From Dehalococcoidia bacterium (lineage in GTDB: Bacteria; Chloroflexota; Dehalococcoidia; SHXV01): a stretch of 37,792 nt of DNA. Below are positions 27,008 through 34,441 of this stretch, piece after piece. The stretch spans positions 1-37,792 of the forward strand of contig SHXV01000010.1 in the NCBI GenBank assembly GCA_009693105.1, written 5' to 3'. A model generated the notes under the pieces. The model was given only the letters and a program-made list of their open reading frames with translations, made no database searches and was not told the DNA's origin. Positions within the stretch are counted from its first letter, which is position 1. Every line of letters starts with the position of its first letter. The position numbers and the translations under genes were made by a program.

Positions 27008-29809
27008 CCCACGTACGTCGCGATTGACCTGGAGACGACCGGCACCGATCCGAAGCGGAACGACATCATGGAGATCGGCGCCGTCCGTTTCGACGAGCAC
27101 GGCGTCAGCGAGACGTTCCAGTCCTTCGTCCGGCCCGCGGAGCCCATTCCCTATCGCATCCGGCTGCTTACGAACATTGAGCAGGCGGACGTGGACACCG
27201 CGCCCGTGTTCGATGACGTACGGGAGGCGCTGGTCCGGTTCGTGGGGGACGCGCCCATCATCGGCCAGAACGTGGCGTTCGACCTGGCGTTCCTGGAGCG
27301 TAAGGCCGTGCGCTTCAACGGCCCTGTGTACGACACGGCGGAGCTGGGGCACACGCTCCTCTGGGACGCCCGGCAGCACAGCCTCCAATCGATGGCGCAG
27401 TACTTCGCGATCGACTTCCCGGTGCGGCACCGGGCGCTTCTGGACGCCCTGGCGACGCGGGACGTGTTCCTTTCCCTGCGCGGGCGGGCGCTGGGGCTGC
27501 CGCCGGCGGTGCTGGCGGAGGTGGCGCGGATCGCCTCGGCGTCGCCGTGGTCGCTGCGGGGGCTGCTCGCGGAGCTGACGATGGAGCGGGTGCGGGAGAT
27601 CGCAGCATCGGCGGGGATGGGGAACGGGAAGGCGAGCCGCGACAGTTGGCCGGCGATGGTGGCGGTGGAGACGCCGCAGCCGGTGCCGGAGGCGGAGGCG
27701 GTAGCGCTGCTGCGCTCGGCGGGCGTTCGGCCGGGGCTGATGGAGGCGTTCGAGCAGCGGCCCCAGCAGGAGGCGATGGCGGGAGCGGTGGCATCGGCCC
27801 TGAGCGAGGGCCAGCACCTGCTGGTGGAGGCGGGCACGGGCACGGGAAAATCGCTGGCGTACCTGATACCGGCGGCGCTGTACGCGATGCGGAACGAGAC
27901 GCGGATTATCATCTCCACGAACACGATCGCGCTCCAGCAGCAGCTGATGGATAAGGACGTCCCGGCGCTGCGGGCGATGCTGGGTGAGGAGGGGGAGCGG
28001 TTGCGCGTTGCCCAGCTCAAGGGCCGGGCGAACTATCTCTGCCTGCGCCGGTTCACGGCGCTGCGGCACGGGGGCCCGTTCACGGTGGAGGAGGCGCGGC
28101 TGCTGGCGCGGCTGAGCGTGTGGCTTCCCCACACGGAAACGGGCGACCGGGCGGAGCTGAACCTGACGATGGCGGAGGACGGCGCCTGGGCGCGCGTGGC
28201 GGCGAACGAGAGCTGCGGCGCCGCCTGCGTGGGGCTCACGGGCGCGCCCTGTTTCCTGGCGCGGCAGCGCAGGCGGGCGGAAGGGGCGCACCTGCTGGTG
28301 GTGAACCACGCCCTTCTGCTCTCTGACATCGTGTCCGGGGGCCACGTGTTGGCGGAATACGATCACCTGATCATCGACGAGGCGCACCACGTGGAGGACG
28401 AGGCGACGAGCCAGTTCGGCTTCGCGGCGTCGCAGTCGCAGGTGCTGGATTACCTGGACCGGCTGCACTCGGCGGGCAGGGCGAACGTTGGGGTGACGGG
28501 CCTATCCGCGGCGCTGCGATTGGTGATGCGCCTGGCGCAAGGGAAGGCGCTGGGCGCGGGCGCGATGGGGGCGATCAGCGAGGGGGCCGACGACCTTGCC
28601 CGGACGACGGGCGAGGCGCGGACACGGGTGAACGAGTTCTACTCCGTGCTGCGGGCGTTTGTGGAGAATCACGCCGCCTCTTCCGGCGATTACGAGACGC
28701 GGCTGTTGCTTTCCAGCGGGGTGCGGCGGCAGCCGGCGTGGTCGGAAGTGGAGATGGGGTGGGATAACCTGGCGCTTCTGTTCAAGGATACGCTGGCGGT
28801 GGTGGAGCGGATACGTGGGGCGCTGGCGGACGCGGGGGAATCGCTGGCGCTGGACGCGCTGACGCTGGTGGAGGAGTGCGCGGCGCTGCACGTGGAAGGC
28901 AGCCGGCTGCTCGACGGCCTCGGCGCGATCGTGGGGCGAGAGGACCAGGAGCGCATCGCCTGGCTGACGGCGGCCCAGAGCGGGTCGACGGTGCTGAACT
29001 CGGCGCCGCTGCACGTGGGGGACATCCTGCGGGATGCGCTGTTCATGGCGAAGCGGAGCATCGTGCTGACGGGCGCGACGCTGACGGCGGGCGATGGCTT
29101 CGCCTACATCCGGGAGCGGCTAGGGATCGACGAGGCGCGAGAGCTGGAGCTGGGGTCGCCGTTCGATTACCAGCGGTCGGCGCTGCTGCTGCTGCCGCGG
29201 GAGATGAAGGAGCCGGGCCAGCCGGGTTACCAGAAGGCGGTGGAGGAGGCGGTGCTGGAGTTGGTGCGCGCCTCCCAGGGGCGGGCGCTGGTGCTGCTGA
29301 CCTCGCACGCAGCGGTGCGGCAGACGGCATCGGCGATCCGGGGCCCGCTGGAGGCGGAGCAGATCCTGGTGCAGGCGCACGGGGTGGACGGGTCGCCGCG
29401 GCAGCTGATCCAGACGTTGCGGGAGCACCCGCGCTGTGTGCTGCTGGGGACGTCCAGCTTCTGGGAAGGAGTGGACGTGGTGGGCGAATCGCTGTCCCTG
29501 CTCATCATCGCCAAGCTGCCGTTCCATGTGCCGACGGAGCCGGTGTTCGCGGCGCGCTCCCAGCTGTTCGATGACCCATTCAAAGAGTACGCGCTGCCGG
29601 GGGCGCTGATCCGGTTCCGGCAGGGGATCGGGCGGCTGATCCGGAGCCGGACCGATCGCGGCGTGCTGGTGGTGCTGGATCGGCGCATCCGCTCCAAGAG
29701 CTACGGGCAGGCGTTCATCGACGCGCTGCCCGATTGCCGGGTGGAGGACGTGGGGTTCGCAGGGATGGCGGACAAGGTGAAGGCATGGTTATCGCCGGAC
29801 GTGAGGTAG
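27005..29809 (+). CDS. dinG: DnaQ-type exonuclease fused to DinG-family helicase
   Basis: 934 residues. The N-terminal 170 or so form a DEDD exonuclease: AIDLETTG (D8, E10), GQNVAFDLAFLE and HRALLDALATRD. The rest is a superfamily 2 XPD/DinG-like helicase with Walker A EAGTGTGKS (from residue 275), DEAH box (D458-H461) and late motifs SFWEGVDV and IRFRQGIGRLIRS. Four cysteines in NYLC, ESCGAAC and APCFL lie where XPD and E. coli DinG bind an iron-sulfur cluster, so a cluster is likely; exonuclease-fused firmicute DinG proteins commonly lack it. It probably resolves R-loops, D-loops or damaged replication intermediates. Confidence 0.93.
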   Translation: MPTYVAIDLETTGTDPKRNDIMEIGAVRFDEHGVSETFQSFVRPAEPIPYRIRLLTNIEQADVDTAPVFDDVREALVRFVGDAPIIGQNVAFDLAFLERKAVRFNGPVYDTAELGHTLLWDARQHSLQSMAQYFAIDFPVRHRALLDALATRDVFLSLRGRALGLPPAVLAEVARIASASPWSLRGLLAELTMERVREIAASAGMGNGKASRDSWPAMVAVETPQPVPEAEAVALLRSAGVRPGLMEAFEQRPQQEAMAGAVASALSEGQHLLVEAGTGTGKSLAYLIPAALYAMRNETRIIISTNTIALQQQLMDKDVPALRAMLGEEGERLRVAQLKGRANYLCLRRFTALRHGGPFTVEEARLLARLSVWLPHTETGDRAELNLTMAEDGAWARVAANESCGAACVGLTGAPCFLARQRRRAEGAHLLVVNHALLLSDIVSGGHVLAEYDHLIIDEAHHVEDEATSQFGFAASQSQVLDYLDRLHSAGRANVGVTGLSAALRLVMRLAQGKALGAGAMGAISEGADDLARTTGEARTRVNEFYSVLRAFVENHAASSGDYETRLLLSSGVRRQPAWSEVEMGWDNLALLFKDTLAVVERIRGALADAGESLALDALTLVEECAALHVEGSRLLDGLGAIVGREDQERIAWLTAAQSGSTVLNSAPLHVGDILRDALFMAKRSIVLTGATLTAGDGFAYIRERLGIDEARELELGSPFDYQRSALLLLPREMKEPGQPGYQKAVEEAVLELVRASQGRALVLLTSHAAVRQTASAIRGPLEAEQILVQAHGVDGSPRQLIQTLREHPRCVLLGTSSFWEGVDVVGESLSLLIIAKLPFHVPTEPVFAARSQLFDDPFKEYALPGALIRFRQGIGRLIRSRTDRGVLVVLDRRIRSKSYGQAFIDALPDCRVEDVGFAGMADKVKAWLSPDVR

Positions 29810-30243
29810 CGGTGCGGCCGGCCCGCGCGAGCGACGGCCATGCGCTCCGGGGCTGGCTGGGCGATGCGCTGAATGCGGCGGTGGAGGAGGGTGCGGAGGC
29901 GGAGCGGTTGCTCGGTGAGTTCGAGCGGGGCCTGGAGGCGGGCGCGGGCGTGTACCTGATCGAAGAAGCGGGCGCGGTTGTGGGGGCGGTGCGGGCGCGG
30001 CTGGTGGCCGACGGCGAGGCGGCGCGGTTCGATGCGCTGGTGGTGCGGCCGGAGGCACGGCGGCGGGGCATTGGGGCGAAGGCGCTGGCGCTGGTGGAGG
30101 AAGCGACGGGGGCACGGCGGTTCCTGGCGGAGACGCGGGCGCGGGACGGACGGGCGCTCTATTTCTGGCTTCGGTTGGGGTATCGCCCCATCTATGAGGA
30201 CGGACGCGTGGTGATGGAGCGTTTCAAAGAAGGCGAGCGGTGA
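29785..30243 (+). CDS. GNAT-family N-acetyltransferase
   Basis: 152 residues. One GNAT domain, with the acetyl-CoA loop in VVRPEARRRGIGAKALALVEE (R/Q-x-x-G-x-G/A pattern RRRGIGA) and the C-terminal YFWLRLGYRPIYEDGRVVMER strand pair. Acceptor substrate unknown. The ATG at 29785 overlaps the end of dinG by 25 nt and has AAGGTGAAGG upstream; this overlap implies co-transcription and translational coupling. The reading could extend upstream to 29734 within dinG, but the domain begins only after the chosen start. Confidence 0.85.
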   Translation: MVIAGREVAVRPARASDGHALRGWLGDALNAAVEEGAEAERLLGEFERGLEAGAGVYLIEEAGAVVGAVRARLVADGEAARFDALVVRPEARRRGIGAKALALVEEATGARRFLAETRARDGRALYFWLRLGYRPIYEDGRVVMERFKEGER

Positions 30244-30250
30244 TGCCCCT

Positions 30251-31601
30251 ATGACGGGCGTTTCCAGCTATATTGATAGCCACTTTGAGGGGCACATGCA
30301 AGACCTGATCGCGCTCTGCCGCATCCCGACGGTAAGCGCGCATGGCCGGATGATCGAGGAGACGGCGCGCGAGGTGGAGTCGCGGTTGCGGGCGCTCGGG
30401 TTCAGGACGGAGCTCCTGCCGAAGCTGGAGGGCGGGCACCCGGTGCTGCTGGCGGACCGGAATGAGGGCGCGCCGCGCACGCTCCTGTTCTACAACCACT
30501 ACGATGTGCAGCCGGCGGAGCCCCTTGACCTGTGGACCACGCCCGCCTTCGAGCCGGCCTCCGGGAAGGCAAGCTCTACGCCCGCGGCGCCTCCGACAAC
30601 AAAGGCAACATCGTGGCACGGCTGGCGGCGCTGGAGGCGATCCTTTCGGCGGAAGGCCGCCTACCGATCAACGTGAAGTTCCTGATCGAAGGAGACGAGG
30701 AGATCGGCAGCCCTAACCTGGGCGCCTTCGTCGCCCGCCACCGCGACCGCCTGCGCGCTGACGCCTGCCTGTGGGAGGGCAGTGGAGTAAGCGCAGGGGC
30801 CAGCGGCAGGTGACGCTGGGAGTGAAGGGGTTGCTCTACGTAGAGCTGACGGTGGAAGTGGCCGCCCGCGACTCGCACTCGCAGTGGGCGACGGTCGTGC
30901 CGAACGCCGCCTGGCGGCTGGCCTGGGCACTGGCGTCGCTCAAGGGGCCGGACGAGCGTATCTACGTCGCCGGCTTTTACGACGCGGTCCGGCCGCCAAC
31001 GCCGGAGGAAGATGCGGCGCTGGCCAGGCTTCCGGACGAGTCCGCGGAGACGGCGCGCTCGCTGGACATGCCCGCCCTGCTGATGAATGTGCAGGGGCCT
31101 GACTACTCGCGCCGTCACCTCCTGGAGCCGACCTGCACGATCGACGGGCTGAGCAGCGGCTACGAGGGCGGGGGTGCGAAGACGGTGCCGCCGGCGAAAG
31201 CACTAGCGAAGATCGAGTTCCGGCTGGTGCCCGATCAGGGCTCCGCACGGGTCGCGACGCTGCTCCGAAAGCACCTCGACGACCACGGCTTCTCCGATGT
31301 GCGGATGCGGGTCATCTCAGGCGTGGAGCCGGCGCGGACGCCTCCGGACGCGCCCTTCATCCGCGTGATCGAAGAGGCGGGACGCGAGGTTTACGGGGTC
31401 GATCCGCTGATCTACCCGACGATGGCGGGCACGGGGCCGCTGCACGCCTTTATCACCGAACTGGGGGTCGATAGTGCGGACTGCGGTGTCGGCTACCCGG
31501 ACAGCCGTATTCACGCGCCGGACGAGAGCATCCGCATCGATGACATGCGGCGCAACATCCATCACCTGGCGGCGATAATCCAGCGTTTCGGCGCGGGCTA
31601 G
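30251..31601 (+). pseudogene. M20-family dipeptidase, broken by two frameshifts
   Basis: Starts at ATG 30251 (VSSYIDSHFEGHMQDLIALCRIPTVSA, shown here only as family match) with LLFYNHYDVQPAEPLDLW bearing the first metal ligands. Near 30560 the frame shifts and continues as REGKLYARGASDNKGN, then EGDEEIGSPN, the metal and catalytic Glu region. Near 30785-30810 a second shift leads to QVTLGVKGLLYVELTVEV, ARDSHSQWATVVPN and the end of the protein at 31601, including TGPLHAFITELG with the last metal ligand. All family motifs survive, so the lesions are recent single-base indels. Intact homologues are about 450 residues and hydrolyse dipeptides or carnosine-like substrates. It starts 7 nt after the GNAT gene. 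Confidence 0.85.
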
Positions 31602-31617
31602 TTCGGTTGACGGAGGG

Positions 31618-31899
31618 TTAGCGCGGCCGGGTGCGGAAGAGGGCGCGGGTGGTGAGGCGGGAGAGACCGAACGCGACGCCAAAGACGCCGAGGACGAAGA
31701 GCGCGACGCTCACCAACGGCACCTCATACAAGTTGTACATCACGAAGAGCCCGGTGCAGAAGGCGACGAAAACGGAGAGGGGTGGGCGCCGCCAGAGGGG
31801 CCGACGCGGCTCCTGCTGCGGCAGAGCGGCGCGCTGCTCCTCGGCAGCGCGCAGGTGGCCGGGGACGCGACGGGAGCGGCGCTGTTCGCCCTTGCTCAT
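31618..31899 (-). CDS. small two-helix membrane protein, unknown
   Basis: 93 residues. A basic, Arg-rich N-terminal 40 residues are followed by two hydrophobic helices (PLSVFVAFCTGLFVMYNL and LVSVALFVLGVFGVAFGL) with a very short turn, so both ends lie on the same side, probably the cytoplasm. No family recognised. Its ATG overlaps the stop of the zinc-finger gene as ATGA, and that gene overlaps cca in the same way, so the three are translated from one mRNA. Confidence 0.65.
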   Translation of the reverse strand: MSKGEQRRSRRVPGHLRAAEEQRAALPQQEPRRPLWRRPPLSVFVAFCTGLFVMYNLYEVPLVSVALFVLGVFGVAFGLSRLTTRALFRTRPR

Positions 31900-32117
31900 G
31901 AGCCGGTGGCCTGGGGCTGGGTTCGGCCCTCATCGATGCAGTTGCGGCAACCGAACTCCAGCGCCATCGATGCTTCGCCGATCCAGACATCGCCACAGTC
32001 CTTGTCGTCGCCGTCGCTGCGCTGGTTCAGGTGGTAGCGCTGCTGGCAGAACGAGCAATAGCTCGAATTGGAGTCGTCCAGCGGCTCCTCCTTGCAGACC
32101 ACACATGCTTCACTCAA
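31896..32117 (-). CDS. small zinc-finger protein, unknown
   Basis: 73 residues with eight zinc-ligand candidates: CVVCKEE, YCSFCQQRYHLN, DCGDVW and GCRNCIDEG. The spacing (C-x2-C, C-x2-C, H, C, C-x2-C) suggests a compact cross-brace or double-ribbon fold. Function unknown. It starts with ATG overlapping the cca stop (ATGA, 32114-32117) and ends overlapping the membrane-protein start, arguing for coupled translation and a real gene. Confidence 0.65.
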   Translation of the reverse strand: MSEACVVCKEEPLDDSNSSYCSFCQQRYHLNQRSDGDDKDCGDVWIGEASMALEFGCRNCIDEGRTQPQATGS

Positions 32118-33406
32118 TGGTCGCCTCCGGGTGTCCCTCCGCGTCGCAAGGTATCGAGTGCGCGCCGCACCAAGGCTAGCTCATCCTCGCGCGTGGTCGC
32201 AAGACCGTCGCGCCGGGCGTCGAGCAGGAGCGCCGCGATCGCGCTGAGGGCGGGGCCGCGGGGGACGCCGGCGGCGATGAGATCGGCGGAGGAGAGCAGC
32301 GGGTGGAGGAGGGGGGGGCTCTCCGTAAGGTAGCGACTGAGGGCGCGGCGTATTGCTTCGTTCGGCGCGGCGAGGGCGGCGCCCCGGACGGCGGCGGGCG
32401 ATTCAGGTGCGACGGCATGGGCGACGCGGGAGGGCGATGCCTCCGTCAGCGCGGCGTTGGCGGCGAGGGTGGCGGCGCCGACGAGCGAGGCGGCATCGCG
32501 CCGGGGCAGGGACAGCCGTTGCGCCAGCGCCGCTGCTACGCCTAGGGGGAGCCTCGATCCCACGATGGCCCAGCCCACGTGGGGGCGCTCCGGCTCCGGA
32601 ATGGTGGTGCGCCAGAGGCGGAACGCCTCGCTCGCGGCGGACGGGTCGATGCGAAAGTGGGGGGTGATCGCTTCGAGCGCCCCCAGGTCCGCGGCGGCGG
32701 CAAAGGCGGCGGCTGGGTTTGGCTCGGCCAGGAGGCGTTCCAGCTCGGCGCGGACGCGTGCGCCGCTGACGGTGGCCAGCGCGGGCGCATCGCGCCGGGC
32801 GAGGGTGAGGGTGCGCGGCTCCAGCGTGAAGCGCAGGCGTGCCGAGTAGCGGGCGGCGCGCAGGATGCGGGTGGGGTCATCGATGAAGCTGCGGTCATGA
32901 AGAATGCGGATGAGCCGGTTGGCCAGGTCCGGCTGCCCGCCCGTGGGATCGATGAGCTGGCCGGCGGCAGGACCATCCAGTGCGAAGGCCATGGCGTGGA
33001 TGGTGAAGTCGCGCCGGAGGAGATCGTCGTGCAGGATGGAAGGGGTGACGCGGGGGAGGGCGCCCGGCCGGGGATAGCGCTCCGTCCGGGCGGTGGCGAA
33101 GTCGAGCTGGTAGCTGTCGCCGGTGTCGGGGCCGGCGATGGTGGCGGTGCCGAATGCGCGATAGCCGCGTACGGGGATGGCGAGGGCGCTACCGACGGCA
33201 CGGGCGAGGGCGGGGGCGTCGCCCTCTACGACGATATCGATATCGAGGAAGGGGACGCCCAGCAGCAGGTCACGCACGGCGCCGCCGACGAGATACGTCG
33301 CCACGCGGACCCGGCGCGCCTCCGCGATCGTTACGTCGAGGGCGCGAGCGGGCGCGGGGGTGGGGGTGGAACGGAGACGGTGGAGGAGATCGGTAGTAGC
33401 TGGCAC
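32114..33406 (-). CDS. cca: class II CCA tRNA nucleotidyltransferase / poly(A) polymerase family
   Basis: 430 residues. Template-independent polymerase that builds or repairs the 3' CCA of tRNA. The head domain has YLVGGAVRDLLLG (nucleotide-binding Gly-rich motif), LDIDIVVEG with the two catalytic Asp, and RRDFTIHAMA; DPTRILRAARYSARL is the neck motif. No HD domain is visible in the C-terminal half, which is Ala-rich and helical. Distinguishing CCA- from A-adding activity by eye is not safe. GTG start; a TATACT box (complement of 33416-33421) lies 10 nt upstream, so the mRNA is nearly leaderless. Confidence 0.88.
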   Translation of the reverse strand: MPATTDLLHRLRSTPTPAPARALDVTIAEARRVRVATYLVGGAVRDLLLGVPFLDIDIVVEGDAPALARAVGSALAIPVRGYRAFGTATIAGPDTGDSYQLDFATARTERYPRPGALPRVTPSILHDDLLRRDFTIHAMAFALDGPAAGQLIDPTGGQPDLANRLIRILHDRSFIDDPTRILRAARYSARLRFTLEPRTLTLARRDAPALATVSGARVRAELERLLAEPNPAAAFAAAADLGALEAITPHFRIDPSAASEAFRLWRTTIPEPERPHVGWAIVGSRLPLGVAAALAQRLSLPRRDAASLVGAATLAANAALTEASPSRVAHAVAPESPAAVRGAALAAPNEAIRRALSRYLTESPPLLHPLLSSADLIAAGVPRGPALSAIAALLLDARRDGLATTREDELALVRRALDTLRRGGTPGGDH

Positions 33407-33448
33407 GGCAGGACCAGTATAGCATCGGGCTATGGCGGCGATGCCTCC

Positions 33449-33477
33449 TTGACGAGAGGCGGGGGATTTGCTACTCT
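33449..33477 (+). promoter_or_regulatory. sigma-70 promoter of the PyrE-like gene leader
   Basis: TTGACG (33449-33454), 17-bp spacer and TACTCT (33472-33477). Predicted start near 33484, giving a leader of about 307 nt before the phosphoribosyltransferase ATG. Confidence 0.7.
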
Positions 33478-33530
33478 GATACTAGCTGCGCGGCGACATG
33501 GACCAGTGCCTGGGACAGAAGGAGGGATCC

Positions 33531-33623
33531 ATGAAATCGATCAATCGAATCCTCTGGGGTGTATGGCAGGTTGACTGCGCAGCCCTGCGAGGCAGGGCTG
33601 GCCACGCGACGGCGGGCCCCTGA
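33531..33623 (+). CDS. 30-residue leader peptide ORF
   Basis: ATG at 33531 is preceded by AAGGAGGG, one of the best ribosome sites in the window, with ideal spacing. It encodes MKSINRILWGVWQVD followed by CAALRGRAGHATAGP and ends at TGA 33621-33623. Two Trp codons lie close together but no run of a control codon is obvious. The coding sequence contains a perfect 9-bp hairpin (CAGCCCTGC 33580-33588 with GCAGGGCTG 33592-33600), and GCGCAGCC at 33577-33584 is complementary to the 5' arm of the downstream terminator (33736-33743). This suggests translation of the ORF controls folding of the leader. Confidence 0.5.
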   Translation: MKSINRILWGVWQVDCAALRGRAGHATAGP

Positions 33624-33697
33624 ACTGAACACCAGGGCACCCTACACCGACATGCGCGTGCCCACTGAGGAAAGAATCCTCGGATCGGGGCCTGCCG
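33610..33697 (+). ncRNA. candidate three-way-junction structured RNA in the leader of the PyrE-like gene
   Basis: P1 is 11 bp (33610-33620 with 33687-33697, one G-U). It closes a junction with P2, GGGCAC/GTGCCC (33635-33640 with 33658-33663, 17-nt loop), and P3, 7 bp (33665-33671 with 33677-33683, one G-U, loop AAGAA). The linkers are TGAACTGAACACCA, A and ATC. Long complementary P1 arms 66 nt apart and two nested perfect helices are hard to explain by chance. I match it to no riboswitch class I know. A terminator hairpin follows 36 nt later, the arrangement of an aptamer with expression platform. Confidence 0.5.
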
Positions 33698-33734
33698 GGC
33701 GGACGACATGATAACAAACGAATAGCTTGCTTAG

Positions 33735-33767
33735 AGGCTGCGCCGGAATCCGGTAGCAGCCTTTCTT
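33735..33767 (+). terminator. intrinsic terminator / attenuator before the PyrE-like gene
   Basis: AGGCTGC/GCAGCCT (33735-33741 with 33756-33762) encloses a second hairpin CCGG-AAT-CCGG (33743-33753) and is followed by TTCTT. It lies 24 nt upstream of the ATG, so transcription must pass it for the gene to be expressed. Confidence 0.7.
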
Positions 33768-33790
33768 ATGAGAGGACAGCGGAGGCGGAT

Positions 33791-34441
33791 ATGGCACGAG
33801 GCGGAGATGACATCGGCAATCTCTGGCTGGCGCGGGTGCTCTGGTCGCTGGGCGGTGTCCGCTTCGGCGATTTCACGCTGGGGCGCACGACGGTGCACTC
33901 GCCGGTTTACGTCAACCCGCGACGGCTGATCAGCCGGCCTACGGCGTTGCAGCGGGCCGCGCGGGTGCTGGATGAAGAGGTGCGGACGCTGCAATCGATG
34001 CGGAACCCACAGATGCAGCCGTTCGACTTGATTGCGGGCATCCCGCTGGGCGGGCTGCACCTGGCGACAGCGTTCTCCCTGCGCACGAAGGTGCCGATGG
34101 TGTATCTTCACCCGAGGCCGGGGAAGCCGGAGGAGATGACGCTTGAGGGGGTGTACCAGCCGGGGCAGCGCGTGCTGATGGTGGATGACCTGGTGAACAA
34201 GGGCGGGAGCATCCTGGCCATGGGTGAGCAGCTGCGCGAAGCGGGGCTCGTCGTCGGCGATGCGGCGGTCCTCATCGACCGGCAGGTCGGGGGGCGGGAG
34301 GCGCTGAAGGAGCGCGGCTATAACGTGGTGGCGCTGCTGGGGCTGGAGCCGATGCTCAATTACCTGATGTCCACGGGCAAGATCGATGAGCGGCTATATC
34401 GCCGCAGCCTGGATTACCTGATGAAGGAGAAGCAGGGCTAG
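33791..34441 (+). CDS. orotate phosphoribosyltransferase-like protein
   Basis: 216 residues of the type I phosphoribosyltransferase fold. RVLMVDDLVNKGGSIL is the PRPP-binding signature (two acidic residues then a Gly/Ser loop), and AGIPLGGLHLATAFSLRTKVPMVYL and GGVRFGDFTLG match the OPRT arrangement, including the N-terminal substrate segment. Reaction, if true OPRT: orotate plus PRPP to orotidine monophosphate in UMP synthesis. The flexible-loop Lys region is shortened to PRPGKPEEM and several PyrE-like paralogues have other roles, so the symbol is withheld. GGAGG lies 5 nt before the ATG. It follows a long structured leader with a terminator and its stop shares CTAG with the convergent capA-like gene. 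Confidence 0.75.
   Translation: MARGGDDIGNLWLARVLWSLGGVRFGDFTLGRTTVHSPVYVNPRRLISRPTALQRAARVLDEEVRTLQSMRNPQMQPFDLIAGIPLGGLHLATAFSLRTKVPMVYLHPRPGKPEEMTLEGVYQPGQRVLMVDDLVNKGGSILAMGEQLREAGLVVGDAAVLIDRQVGGREALKERGYNVVALLGLEPMLNYLMSTGKIDERLYRRSLDYLMKEKQG

Noticed and set aside
30251-31601. Programmed frameshifting as the explanation for the M20 peptidase
   Set aside because: Two shifts at sites without slippery heptamers or obvious stimulatory structure make indel mutations the simpler reading.
33660-33682. Hammerhead ribozyme core in the leader of the PyrE-like gene
   Set aside because: CTGAGGA resembles the CUGANGA core, but the partner GAAA and a cleavable NUH are not in place; the bases are better used in the P3 helix.
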